A stretch of 64,000 bases of DNA from Branchiostoma belcheri (lineage: Eukaryota; Chordata; Leptocardii; Amphioxiformes; Branchiostomatidae): contig NW_017804043.1 in assembly GCF_001625305.1 (NCBI RefSeq), forward strand, positions 325,833-389,832, given 5' to 3'. Below the pieces are notes generated by a model. That model saw nothing but the letters and a program-made list of their open reading frames with translations. It was not told the origin of the DNA and did no database searches. Below, piece by piece: positions 25,325 through 36,037 of this stretch; position 1 is the stretch's first letter; every line of letters starts with the position of its first letter. The position numbers and the translations under genes are program-made.

Positions 25325-25840
25325 GCCCTCTTAGGCTGTGTGGATCTTGTCTGTGAAAAGATTGTCAGGACCCAATCACGTTTGTCGTACAATCGCCGTA
25401 CGATCACAAGACAGTCGTAGGAATAGTCGCACATGTGTAGTGAAGAAGTGCCTTGCGATGGGAATTTGCTGTCTGCGATCCTATCGGCAGTTGGATCTTG
25501 TCTGTTAAAAGACTAGGACCCGTCGCTAGGACCCGATCACGTTGTCGTACAATCTTCGTGCGGTCACAAACTATCGTCAGTCGTAAGAATAATAGTCGTG
25601 CATAAGTAGTGCAGACTTCAGATGTCTCGGTAGGAGATTTTGTTGTCTGCGATCCTAACCGGCAGTTGGATCTTCTCTGTGAAAAAAAATCGTTAGGACC
25701 CGATCACGTTGTCCTAATAGTCGTACCGACTCGTACGATGGCAAACTGAAGGCAGTCGTAGGAATAGTCGTACATGTAGTGCAGGCTTCAGATGTCTGCT
25801 ACGTGAAAGGCTGTCTGCTATCCTTAACGGCGGTTGAGTG
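25325..25840 (+). repeat. Tandem repeat, three units of 155-175 bp
   Basis: Units begin near GGATCTTGTCTGTGAAAAG (25339), TTGGATCTTGTCTGTTAAAA (25494) and TTGGATCTTCTCTGTG (25667). They share GACCCGATCACGTTGTCGTA and AGTCGTAGGAATAGTCG. Confidence 0.85.
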
Positions 25841-26139
25841 GCCGATGTGACAGCATCGTTAAGAACGTAGTGATAAAGTATAACAGAACAAGCACATACC
25901 AGGTTCCCTCTGACCACCTTGTCCCAGCAGTGTAGCGCGAACGTTGGACGTACCTTGGTGCTATTTACCCATTCGTACGTCATTGTTAGCATCGTTTGCG
26001 GGACGTGATAAATCCCACAGTGATTATTGCGCGACGATGTCAGATTAATTCTCTGTTTGAAAGGGCAGAGGATTAGTTGGTAGTTCACCACCCTTTTACG
26101 ATAATTAAAGTCGTGGAGGTGCAGTAGATATATTTATTT

Positions 26140-26373
26140 CATTTAGGCCACAGCAAGTAAGTTTTATGGTTAACAGCCCACGTAGACTCCAAATTTTGGA
26201 GTTGGAGTTTGGAGGCGTTGGGGCGAAAATTAAACTAGGTGGACCAAAAAAAAAACAAGATTTCTACATTTAACAATTTTGATATCATAAGAAAAATTAT
26301 TTTTGCTTTGAAGCCTGTAGAAAATAAATGTGCGCGCTGATGTCATTAATAGACCTTACGTGCTGTAGACTAA
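26140..26373. mobile_element. Decayed copy of the GGCCACAGC MITE
   Basis: The left end TTAGGCCACAGCAAGTAAG matches the 43553 element. The right end GTGCTGTAGACTAA and an inner GATGTCATTAAT are its diverged inverted partner. Confidence 0.65.
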
Positions 26374-26794
26374 TTAAATAAAACATATCTACTCCATAGA
26401 GAGCTAAGAAATCAATATCGAAATGGGTATAAAATATAGAAAAGCAATGATTGCATTTTCAAGGCTTGTGGTTCAAGCGTCTAAAATACTACCTAATGAT
26501 GATAGTGTGATTCAGATGTTTTCCGGTAGGTAGCGTAGTTGACAATGCAAGTATCAGTGTCAGTGAGTGATGTCTTTAATTTACCCACATTTAGGTCAGT
26601 ATACTATAATTGAGTCAGGACTGCAATCAGATAAAATGTTATTAATCATAGTATATCATCAAGGACAATTAGATGGTTTCATAAATGTCATTTGTTGTGA
26701 CAAGTGCGTCAATCGTAATAATTTGAATACGCCTCTTCTGTTGGGTGACTCACATGACACTGTTATATAGGGACGGTTAAGTCCTATGTGACCT

Positions 26795-27149
26795 TTAAAG
26801 GCATCCAGTGCAATTTTAGGGCTTGAAAACCAGATTGGTCAATATCCAATATATTGGTCACTTATCTACATACTTATCTCAAGTTGAAAATGTCCCATTG
26901 TATATCGACATTCATGGAGCCAATAGGCTCAAAATTCTGACGAAAAACGGTTGATTTTTAGGGTACCACCTGAAAATAAAGGACTTTATCTTGGGGCTTT
27001 TCTCTGCAGTTTTAAATGCCTAAACTACTGAAATACTGATTCAAAAGTGCTCATGTGTTACAGTATATGCCAATATCATACATGTACAGATCGCCTTATT
27101 CAGAATATTTCCAGTTTTGCCGCCTTGAAATTGCATGGGATGCCTTTAA
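26795..27149. mobile_element. MITE with TTAA target duplication and AGGCATCC termini
   Basis: TTAA (26795-26798, 27146-27149) flanks AGGCATCCAGTGCAATTT and AAATTGCATGGGATGCCT, an inverted pair. TTAA targets are used by piggyBac and Kolobok transposons. Related copies occur at 55487-56270 and 60650-60838. Confidence 0.82.
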
Positions 27150-28247
27150 AAGACTTTTCGTAGGTTATTGATAAATGTTGAACGGAGGCCTGCACAAGAG
27201 GCTAAATCTACGTGTAACTATGACTAAACATGCCTCTCCCATTTTGAACAATGTGCCAGAAAACCGGTCCAACGACTATTGTTATCAACCGAGTTTGGGA
27301 CGAGTCCATCGGTCCTGTGGGGGTTACAGGTTCTAGTATGTTGAAAATTTTGAATGTCTATGGACACTCACCAACAATCGAATCCTATACAATGTATGGG
27401 TATTAAGAATATATTTAGCGTTAGAAAGATAAACTACTTGTTTTTAGAATAGTTTCAGGGGCATATCATGGATCATCACTCCCCCCTCGTGACTAATGAT
27501 TCATGCCTGAAGATGAACAGCTGGTAAACCTAACCTTTTTGAAAGAAAAACACGTCATCGGTGTCCATTTTGTGGGCTGTTAGTGATACCAAATTGATAA
27601 AGATTGCGAAACTATCCACAGTTGTAAGACGTTGTACGGTTTGTAAAACCATAGGGGAAACGTACCAGGTAAGCAGGCTAACGTTAAATTCAAATCACTA
27701 TTGAAACTGCAATATAGACAACAAAGAAAGAAGGGTTAGTGTAGTACATTGTTCTCTGGAACGGTAAGTGGGGAGGGGGGTAGTAACGTAGGCGTTGGGG
27801 AAGAACCACCGTTACTGTAACATGAATGTGGCTCCAAAAGACTTGTGTCATTCTAAGATATACTCATGTGCCTCTCTAAGTGCCACATTGTTTACAATTT
27901 TTTGCACATAAACAGAGTATTTGCTACCAATAAAGAATATTATTATCAATAGTGTTTTAGCTTGATCTCTTGTTATTTGCTTTATCGTATGAGGCTATGC
28001 TTAGTGCTATCTCCAACTATTGAAACTACTACTAGATAAATAACAATCATCCTAGTAGAAACATGTGTCTCATTCAATGTTACAGCAAAGACAATGATAC
28101 AGTAACATTTGGGACATTAATTTATAACCGATGCAAAGTCTAGATATGGAGTCCCTGAACCAGTAGTAAACACATTCGCCCTACAACGATTTTATTTATA
28201 CATTTGTTGATTAATTGATTGATTCGTTGTTTGTTTACTGCTTGCAG
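27150..28247. other. Upstream region of the TRIM gene
   Basis: Should hold the promoter and any 5' non-coding exon, or the latter may lie further upstream. No TATA box or other element can be assigned with confidence. Confidence 0.45.
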
Positions 28248-28317
28248 GTTTCCAAAGATGAACGTGTTGTTGCCTTAAGGCTATTGTCAGTTACAAGCCG
28301 GCATAACCACCTCAACC
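28248..28317 (+). promoter_or_regulatory. Likely 5'UTR part of the first coding exon, with a short upstream ORF
   Basis: A pyrimidine-rich stretch ending in CTTGCAG (AG at 28246-28247) looks like a 3' splice site, so an upstream non-coding exon is likely. The leader holds a seven-codon upstream ORF (ATG at 28258, stop at 28276-28278, peptide MNVLLP), 39 bases before the main ATG. Such uORFs often lower translation; that is inference here. The transcription start was not located. Confidence 0.5.
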
Positions 28318-31300
28318 ATGGATACACTTACCGAAGACGGTGCCATGTCTGAAGACGGGTTGGAGCAAGAATTCGACCAAGAGTTCCTGACCTGTCCCGT
28401 CTGCAACAAACTGTTTAGCGAGCCCAAAATCCTGCCTTGTCTGCACACGTTCTGCAAATCGTGTCTGGAAAAATGGGTCAAACAGAAGGTATGATAATAA
28501 CAAATCTCTCAAATGATTACACCTGTAATTTGTAAATATGTAATACTAGGTATATCTAATATGTATAATGTATAATTTTGAATGCTGCTATTTTTAGATT
28601 GCAAATTTGTGAATGATATCAATGTAAAGAAATGGTTCTCTTAAGATTTTTAATCTTCTGTGTAATTCGATAATGTTTTTTTTGTAAATTAGCACTAATT
28701 CAGATTTGTCGGAAGTCTGCCAAATGCTAATAAAGCTTTTTATGTCTTGTCTTAAAAGGTATCCTGTCCGTTCTGTCGCACCAACATCAAACTACCGGCC
28801 GAGGGCGTGTCAGGTCTTCCAACAAACTTCAACGTCAACAAGCTCCTAGATTTCAGAAAGCTGCAGAAGAGTAAGAACCTCCCTTGCCAGCTGTGCGAGA
28901 CCCACGTTAAAGCATCCTCCATGTGCGTCGACTGCGGCAAACTGCTATGCGAGACCTGCCTGAAGCTGCACAGCAAGCTTCCTCTGGCCAAAGACCACGA
29001 CATTCTTACCTTCGAGGAGCTGAGGAGTAAGGAAAGACGGTCGAGGTACCATCGCAAGCTGTACTGCCGCGATCATCCCGACCAAGTCCTGGCATTCTAC
29101 TGCGATCCTTGCGAACGTCTTGTCTGCCGCGACTGCACCATTGTACTTCACCGTCCTGGCCCAGACCATGACCCTATGGAAGTTGGCAAGGTAGCTTCAG
29201 GGCGAAGAGAAACACTGGTCACCTTACTGAAGGGCACGGAAGGACTCTTAGACAAACTAGAGGAAGCTAAGAAGGCTATCGAAGTCGACTTGAAGCAGTT
29301 TCACGAAAGTCGCCAGGTGGTAGAGAAATCCATCTTCAACTACGCCGAAGAGTTAAAGATGACGATCGAAGCAAAGGCTGTACAACTAGCATCCGAACTA
29401 GACGAAAGATGGGAGAGGGAAGAATCATCGATCACGAGACAGAAAGAAGCCCTGGAGAAGATGCAACAAGAGGTCAAAGATGGCAGGAGTTTCTCTGAAG
29501 AAGTCTTGAGCCAGGGTAGCGACGCGGAGGTGCTGTCAGTCTGGCATCAGGTTGAGGACAGACTGAGGCAAATTCAGGCCTTAGAAGTCGGGTACGAGCC
29601 GTTCGATCGGAGAATGATGTTCAAACCGTCAAAGGAAGCTGAAGAAGTGGCGACTCTTCCCGTCATAGGATCGGTGGAAACGAGTGTAGTGGATCCTGCC
29701 GTCACAACGGTCATGATACAGGACTACGTAGAGTGTCTGCAGACTGTGATCAAGGTGGGCCCGCGAAATTCCGCCGGGGCACTCTGTAGTACCAACGGCA
29801 TCAAGCCAAGAGTGGAGATCACAGGCCCAAAGGGAGACCGGGTGCACCTTGACCCGGAACCGGAAGAGAACGAGGACCACACATGGGACGTCATATGGAC
29901 GCCATCTTTGAAAGGACTGCATTCGGTCAAGGTCATGATCGGTGGACACGAAGCAAAGGGAAGCCCGTTCGTCTGTGTCAAGAGCAACGATCCTGTCCTA
30001 ACCATTGGTATGTATTCATTTACTACGACAGTACGACACAATGTATTTACGTACTTATTTTATATGTATATTAATGCATCAATCCAGACCAGTACAAGTG
30101 ATTACAGAACATCTTATGATAAGTGTGTTTTAATGTAAATAATTTATAATGTTGGTAATATTTAGCTGGTGTGTTACGCCGAAAGGCGGTTATACCGGCT
30201 ATACAGATACAGATACAGATATTTAGTATGCATATTTTACATTTTAAACTTTGTAAATTCAACAAAATTCAGGCTATGTAAGTCTGCAAGTTGAATAAAG
30301 ATTCATTCTTAATATATCTTCCTTTATAGGTAAGAAAGGCCACGAGGATGGAGACTTCGACAACCCGATCGGATTAGCAGTCTACGAAGATAAGCTCATC
30401 GTCGCCGACGGACACAATGAAAGAGTGCAGGTGTTTTTTTTTTTATTCATCAAAACATTAAAACATAACAAGGACAGTATGCCGCTGCACTCAAGTTAAT
30501 AACTTATATTAACAGCGCCGCACAACAAAAAAGTACAATTAACATTTAAATACACAAGGTCGACATATTTGTGCGCCGCAGTCCCACCACCCCAAGACAT
30601 TAAAAAATGCTAACAAAGTTATTTGAAAAATAAGATTACGTGTTAACCTCCAAAATCTGATTGGCGGAAACACATCCGCCAATCAGAGCTAGAAGGAGAA
30701 TTTAGGCCCATGTAGTATTTTGACTTCTGTATCTAATTGACTGTTAGAAACAGTCAAGCAGAGCTAGAAGTGCTTGGTATCTCCAATGTGCAGGTGTTTA
30801 AAGTCGATGGAACCCACCTAAGCTCGTTCCCAACCTCTGCCTTCACCAAGGGAGTGGCCGTGGATCGAGAAGGGAACATCATCGTCACGGCGGGGCAAGA
30901 GGTCATGATCTTCACGTCATCGGGGCAGCTTCAGCGGACGTTCACGCACGGGGATTTCGACATCCCTTACGGGGTCGCGGTGGACGGGGACGGCCACATC
31001 GTGATGGTGGACCGGGACGCGCACTGCGTCTTTCTGTTCGATTTCAACTGCAGGTTTGTTATTTTATTGGTTAATCTCCAATTAATACTGTGACAATGCA
31101 ACCACTACTCTTCCTGGAACCCTCTTTTAAATACTAGTACTGTACTACTATATAACTACTATTTACATTTACTTTTAAAACAAAACAAACGTTGTCTTGC
31201 TAACATTTGCCATCTAATAATAATAACTAGAATGGTAAAGTTTGCTAAGCATATGCATAATGTTTACCTTCGTATATGGTCTGCTTTGTTATTCAAACAC

Positions 31301-32255
31301 ATTCAAATATTGTGACAGGAGTCTAAATCCTTCCTGCTATCAGATTGCAACATGATATACTAGTAATCCAGCACCAGTTACCATGGTAACAGACGTCTGG
31401 TTCATGTCATTTTACTTATTTGTTTGGAGAAGAAGAAACAGAGCAAAAAAATATTTTCCTTCGGTAAACAATAAACGCCATTGTATCAGGTTGATCCGGA
31501 AGATGGGCTCGGAGGGAGACGGTCTGGGCTGTTTCAACTACCCGAACTTCGTCACCGTGGATCGGGACGACAACATCATCGTGTCCGATCTGAGGAACCA
31601 CCGAGCGCAGGGGTTCGATCCGGAGGGGAACCTGAAGTTCCAAATCGGCCACAAGGTGAGCAGTATAGACATTAGTATGCACGTTCATCTGTTCATCATA
31701 GTGACATGTTTAAAGTTAAAACTTTCGATCCAACACAATAAAGTTCTCTCACCTAGAGCTTTCGACCAGTCACACTGGTCTTCTTCAGTAGACTGGCCCA
31801 GTGAGGATTGTCACGTGGCATCTTTGAAGTGTGACGTCAACACTGGGTCGAAGGTATCTTGTAGACGATGTCGGCCCCCGTCGCGGTTAAGTGAAGGGTG
31901 GTGGGCCCTGAATGCAAGGGACATGTAATTCAGCCTTCTGGCTATGAAATATTCTCTAAATTTAAAAAAAAAATAACATTTTATTATTATTATTATTAAG
32001 GTGGGGATCGACGTGGAGCAAGGGGAGCTGAACTTCCCGACAGGCATTGCGGTGGACGCGGAGGGAAACGTGGTCATGGCGGAGTTATCCGGCAATAGGT
32101 TGAAGGTGATGCGGTCGGACGGGTTGGACGTGTGCACCATTAGCAGTGATGGGGACAAACTGAACAAGCCCCACGGGGTGGCTGTCACAGAGGACGGCTA
32201 TGTGTTTGTGGCTGATTCTGGAAATCACTGTATCAAAAAGTACAAGTATCTGTAG
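28318..32255 (+). CDS. TRIM2/TRIM3-type RBCC-filamin-NHL protein, six coding exons, 733 aa
   Basis: Coding exons: 28318-28488, 28759-30007, 30330-30430, 30794-31053, 31490-31655, 32001-32255. All introns are GT-AG and all junctions keep frame (phases 0,1,0,2,0). The RING is C3HC4 (C26, C29, C41, H43, C46, C49, C60, C63). B-box 1 spans C100-H137 and B-box 2 C160-H194. A Glu/Lys-rich coiled coil covers about 195-310, and a filamin/Ig domain about 362-468. Residues 474-733 form six NHL repeats, with cores such as GVAVDGDGHIVMVD and GVAVTEDGYVFVAD. Family knowledge: such proteins are probable E3 ubiquitin ligases whose NHL propeller binds RNA or protein partners. The length is close to that of vertebrate TRIM2/TRIM3. 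The start is chosen because AACCATGG fits Kozak and lies just before the RING. No inactivating change is seen. It could be a lineage-specific paralogue rather than the one-to-one TRIM2/3 orthologue. Confidence 0.93.
30158..30226 (+). mobile_element. Extremely truncated LINE-A 3' end in TRIM intron 2
   Basis: About 53 bp of the GATACA-tailed LINE 3' end sits between 8-bp duplications ATATTTAG (30158-30165 and 30219-30226). It ends in tandem GATACA units. It lies within the intron and touches neither splice site. Confidence 0.75.
30425..30799 (-). mobile_element. Antisense SINE-like retroposon that forms intron 3 of the TRIM gene
   Basis: A 351-bp insert (30437-30787) is flanked by the 12-bp direct repeat GTGCAGGTGTTT (30425-30436 and 30788-30799). 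The last Ts could partly belong to the tail. The insert starts with a T run, the complement of a poly(A) tail, so it lies antisense to the gene. Its tail shares ACTTATATTAA, CACTCAAGTT and a GCCGC block with the 3' part of the tRNA-SINEs in this window. The left repeat supplies the donor CAG|GTGTTT and the right repeat the acceptor TGTGCAG|G. The resulting 363-bp intron (30431-30793) carries in-frame stops, first TAA at 30497-30499, so splicing is required. It contains two perfect hairpins (13-bp stem at 30656-30687, 9-bp stem at 30737-30757) and a repeated AGAGCTAGAAG. Confidence 0.85.
31706..31950 (-). repeat. Repeat in TRIM intron 5 with the CTGAAGAA-hairpin-GAAA motif
   Basis: It is related to the sequence at 690-1010. 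On the minus strand it reads CTGAAGAA, then the stem GACCAGT-GTG-ACTGGTC, then GAAAGCT (31759-31788). It fills most of intron 5, which ends in a TTA microsatellite just before the acceptor. Likely a Penelope-related non-autonomous element. Confidence 0.6.
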
Positions 32256-32285
32256 ATTTCCATAAATAATTTTATCATGTTGGAA

Positions 32286-32463
32286 GATACTTAGGGTATA
32301 GAATTTTCTTCTTACACAACCAGTAAAGGTTCTCACTTGCTTACGTTGCAGAACTCTAGTCAGAAGCTCTGAGGAAGGTGTCTGATAGACATCGAAACGT
32401 AAGCAGGTGAGAACCTTTACTGGTTGTGCAAGAAGAAAATTCTTTACCCTAAGTATCTGTAAA
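32286..32463. mobile_element. Fold-back MITE just after the TRIM stop codon
   Basis: Two arms of about 60 bp, starting GATACTTAGGGTA on the left and ending TACCCTAAGTATC on the right, are nearly perfect inverted repeats. The centre holds CTGAGGAA with stem GGTGTCT-GAT-AGACATC and GAAACGT (32369-32400). It begins about 30 bp after the stop codon and so probably lies in the 3'UTR. Confidence 0.8.
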
Positions 32464-33831
32464 GTTAGTAGAACTTCTTTGATTAGTGACTGCAATTTTG
32501 TAAGGTAAATTACGTACCTCCAACTTTTCGGTGTCCGCTGTACACCTTGATCACGGAATGACCTATTCTGGCGAGAACACGAGACTAGGTTGAGACTTGT
32601 GTGGATCTTCTAACCTTCCCTGCCTCTGTCAAGTATCTGTAAAATATGAAAAACCTTTACTAGCGATGCCCGTAGAGTAAGAAATAATCCTGAAAGTTGA
32701 TCAAATTAGCACAAATTCTAAATTTATTTTGCTTGTAACTTGCTAGAGAATACTAGTATTGATAGTCATGGGTTGGACGGTGCTGTTCAGTCTTATTCCG
32801 CAAGACGACGCTTTTACAATGCCAACCACAAACTTGTAACCAAAGATGCCATTTATGATTACTAGTATGGCTCCTTACCAATTGGTTGTATTTATGGGAT
32901 ATTATATTATACAATGTAGATAGATGAGACACTATTATACACCTTAGACCTGGGTTTTTCTCACTTTCACGTTTTGCCCATTTAGAATACGAAGCAAAGA
33001 CGGTCGTTTCATGAATTCATTATTGTGTTGGAACGGAATATGTGTACAGGTGCTGTGCTGTAGGTTGTTCACATTGTTTGCATTGTTGTTTTTTATTGCT
33101 CTTTGGGACATATTTAGTAAAGAGAAATTTGTATTCCTTTTTAACTTTTGATAAACCTACTCTAAGTAATCTCACAGCCGCATATATCCATACAATCACT
33201 ACTAAGCGAGATGAAGCCGAAAAGAATAGAAATTAGACATTTATTTACACTCTTATATGTTCATATGTATGTAATATATATGTTTTATATCCTACCCGTT
33301 AAAGCTGGAATTAAAATCAAGGGTACTGAGACGCCATCACAGTATTTGTCGTGCAGCACAGCAACTATAGCATCCGTCGGCGTGAGCTTTGAACAATGAT
33401 GTAAATTAAATCGCTTCAATTTGTCAAATGGTCAGTGCATTACATGCAATACGATGTGCATGATACTTGGGTAACAGCAGGCATGTCCATATATAGTGGT
33501 TGTGCCATCCCAATCAGTTCACAGAAAAACCTTTTAAACTGTACGGCTGACAAACACCAGGCCACTTTTATGCCAGCGTAACTATTCACAGGACTGTAAT
33601 AGCTGTACAGTAATGGACGCAAAGGGAGTACGACGTGCAATCACCATTTGGTACACGCGTTGGCAATGTGTCATTCCAAAAAAAAGCAACCCCAATATCT
33701 TTAACATAGTACTTTTATTACACTGTTATGACCCAAAAAGTTTACCTTCACCTTAACATTGCTCCATCCTCGTCTGGAGGGTGAGGGACTGTGGTAGCGT
33801 CCAGCACAAGTCTTCTCCATCCTTGAAAAAG
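32464..33831. other. Downstream of the TRIM gene, nothing firm
   Basis: Probably includes the rest of the 3'UTR. CAAGTATCTGTA, present over the stop codon, recurs near 32631 (and AAGTATCTGTAAA at 32451). No clear AATAAA close to the stop. Confidence 0.45.
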
Positions 33832-34010
33832 GTTGGACATCCAGGTAATAAGATACGCCAAAAAGCAGTTACTCAAGCAACAGGTATGATTTTGCTTGAA
33901 TGTCCAGTCTCTGATGTCGTCTTCCAAAATCATATCCAGTTGCTTGAGTAACTGCTTTTTGGCGTATCTTATTATACCTGGATGTCTAACCTTCATCGAC
34001 GCTTCTCCAT
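33832..34010. mobile_element. Palindromic element with the same arms, hairpin part lost
   Basis: The left arm begins GGTTGGACATCCAGGTAATA and the right arm ends ACCTGGATGTCTAACC, with GCAGTTACTCAAGCAAC and its complement inside. The arms are ~65 bp. The centre holds CTCTGATGTCG instead of the usual motif. Confidence 0.78.
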
Positions 34011-34449
34011 CCTTCTCTGTCCTTGGCCATCTGTGTACAGTCAGCCAGGGACCTGCCTGTCCAGTCTCTGATGACATCTACTAAAAAGGAACCATGGTTT
34101 TATTGTTAGTTTTAAAAACATCTTTTCGCACAATTAAGGGACGAATAGAATGTTGTACAATCGCAATCTGAGGTTACTCATGGGGAAGTGGTGCCTGCGT
34201 CCTACAGATTTCGGCTGTCTTGTTTTGGAGAGTTTGTCTGGGATCCAATTATCGACAGTACTAGTTACTCCTGCTTAAACATCTTGTATGTCTTTTGACA
34301 TTCAATTTCAAATCGTATGACTGTCCTACAAAAAATGTTACCTCGCCGTAAGACAAGGTCAATATACACGCAAAACTTCCTTAAACTGACCTATTGTATG
34401 ACCTTCAGTCTTCAAGGTCAGCGGCACAACATTATAGGGTTAATATAAG

Positions 34450-34625
34450 TAACCCTTTCATCAGGTTTTGACAGACAGGGCGACTATATGATGACAGTAA
34501 TTCAATCTCTGGCAATCTTGTCCATTTAAGACAAGTAGACTCTTTCAACAGTTTTTCACAGACAGAGTGACTGTAAGATAACAGTAATTCAGTCTCCAAG
34601 AATCTTGCCCATAGTCTGTCTAATG
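34450..34625 (+). repeat. Short tandem duplication, ~93-bp unit
   Basis: Two units share TTTCAxCAG, GACAGTAATTCAATCTC or ACAGTAATTCAGTCTC, and CAATCTTGTCCAT or GAATCTTGCCCAT. Confidence 0.7.
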
Positions 34626-34954
34626 GACAATCTGGACTTCGCCCAAGCTAAAATCTTCCAGACAGTGGTCAATCGATGCTAGAAAGGGCAGTCGGTGAAG
34701 ACTAGCTGCTAATCGACTGTTACAGAAAGTAACAGGACACGATATGCAGTGAGGCACTTTGTCCTGTAGATGTAGATTTAGACGTCTGTTATGCTAACGA
34801 CAACAACACCTTTTAGTTCATTCCTAGACAAAGACTGGAGCTGTACAGTCGAAAATTTGGGTGAGTCCAATTTCTTTTGTTGGCTATTGCAGTTCAAACT
34901 TGTTTCATAATGTCCTCTACCAACTCAAATGAACTTTCAAGATAACTTTTAGCT

Positions 34955-35180
34955 ACGAATAGGTGCACAGCTTGGTTTTATAGAAGTGACTGTGGAACTT
35001 TTCTACGAGTAAGTTTGATGAAACAGGTTGAGACTTGGGTCCATTAGTCCACATTTGTACCCCATTTCTACTCCAGTGCATTTGTCCACATGATGTTATA
35101 GAAATGATTGTGAAGCAAACCTTTGTAAGTTTGGTGAAACATGGTGAAATTTGGGTCCATTAGTCAACATTCGTAGACCC
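34955..35180 (+). repeat. Diverged tandem duplication, ~115-bp unit
   Basis: Both halves carry TTATAGAAxTGA, GTAAGTTTGxTGAAAC and GGGTCCATTAGTCCACATT (or TCAACATT). Confidence 0.65.
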
Positions 35181-36037
35181 AGACACTCCTGGCAGCAATC
35201 ATAATGGAGTCAAAAGGTGATGTCTACCGTCTGCACCGAATATATTCATTGAAAGCAAGAGTAAGACACTATAAATAGGACATAGAATAATCTAATCGTG
35301 TCACTGATTTTATGAATGAATCAAAGACCTTTGTTGTACATCTGTGCTTTTACGAGCTAAGTACAGATCATGTATAAAGCACAGAGATTACAGATATCAC
35401 ACCATACAGGCTAATTTTATTCCACCTAGAATTGCCAGCGACCTTTCAAACTTGCTTTGCATACTCAGGCCACAATCTAGAAGCGATTGGAAATAGTAGA
35501 AACTAGCCAGGTAGATAACTTGCCAGGGGATCGGAGTTGGTTAGCTAAAGGAGTGCAGTTTGACATCCAGTCTAATGTCTACTCAGTCCAGCCGCTTGTG
35601 AAGCCTGGTAGAGTTTAGCCTTGTGTAATACGTGTTTTAATGCTTTTTATCTGAAAGATAATTCCAGAGAGGGTCGTTAACACAATTAGGGAAGCTTAGG
35701 TAGCCGTACATCATGTTATAATCGCATTAAATACACTCTTGCGGAATGATTAGATTACAGACATATACCTGTAATCCCTGTATCTTTCAGAGAAGACGAA
35801 GTCTTGGACATGCAAATTACAATAAGGTTCGTGGGACCTCCCCCCATATAAAATGGCCCACCCCTGAATGCGACAAAATGGTAATGATTTAGGACACTTG
35901 TCCTATATCGTTGCATATGCATTGGTAGAACCGGTATTCTTACGAGTACACATATATGATAGTAATTCAAGTAGAGTTTAAGTCATAAATTTGGGTTACA
36001 TTTGTGTTTTGCCCTTTGATTTATTTTTTTAAAATCT
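35181..36037. other. Intergenic, nothing recognised
   Basis: No repeat or coding region could be supported. Confidence 0.5.

Noticed and set aside
25714..26091. 125-codon minus-strand frame
   Set aside because: Overlaps the end of a three-unit tandem repeat; the sequence is not recognised and has no splice-linked neighbours.
28752..29949. Minus-strand open frames opposite TRIM exon 2
   Set aside because: They are shadows of the GC-rich coding exon on the other strand.
30737..31093. Independent start for a short NHL protein
   Set aside because: The ATG lies inside the retroposon; the frame from 30794 is the continuation of exon 3 after splicing.
31383..31928. 181-codon open frame as a separate gene
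   Set aside because: Only 31490-31655 is real TRIM exon 5; the rest is intron read in the same frame.
31656..32000. Intron 5 as a second TSD-derived intron
   Set aside because: Only AAGGTG is shared at the two junctions, which is expected from splice consensus, and extra sequence lies outside the repeat.
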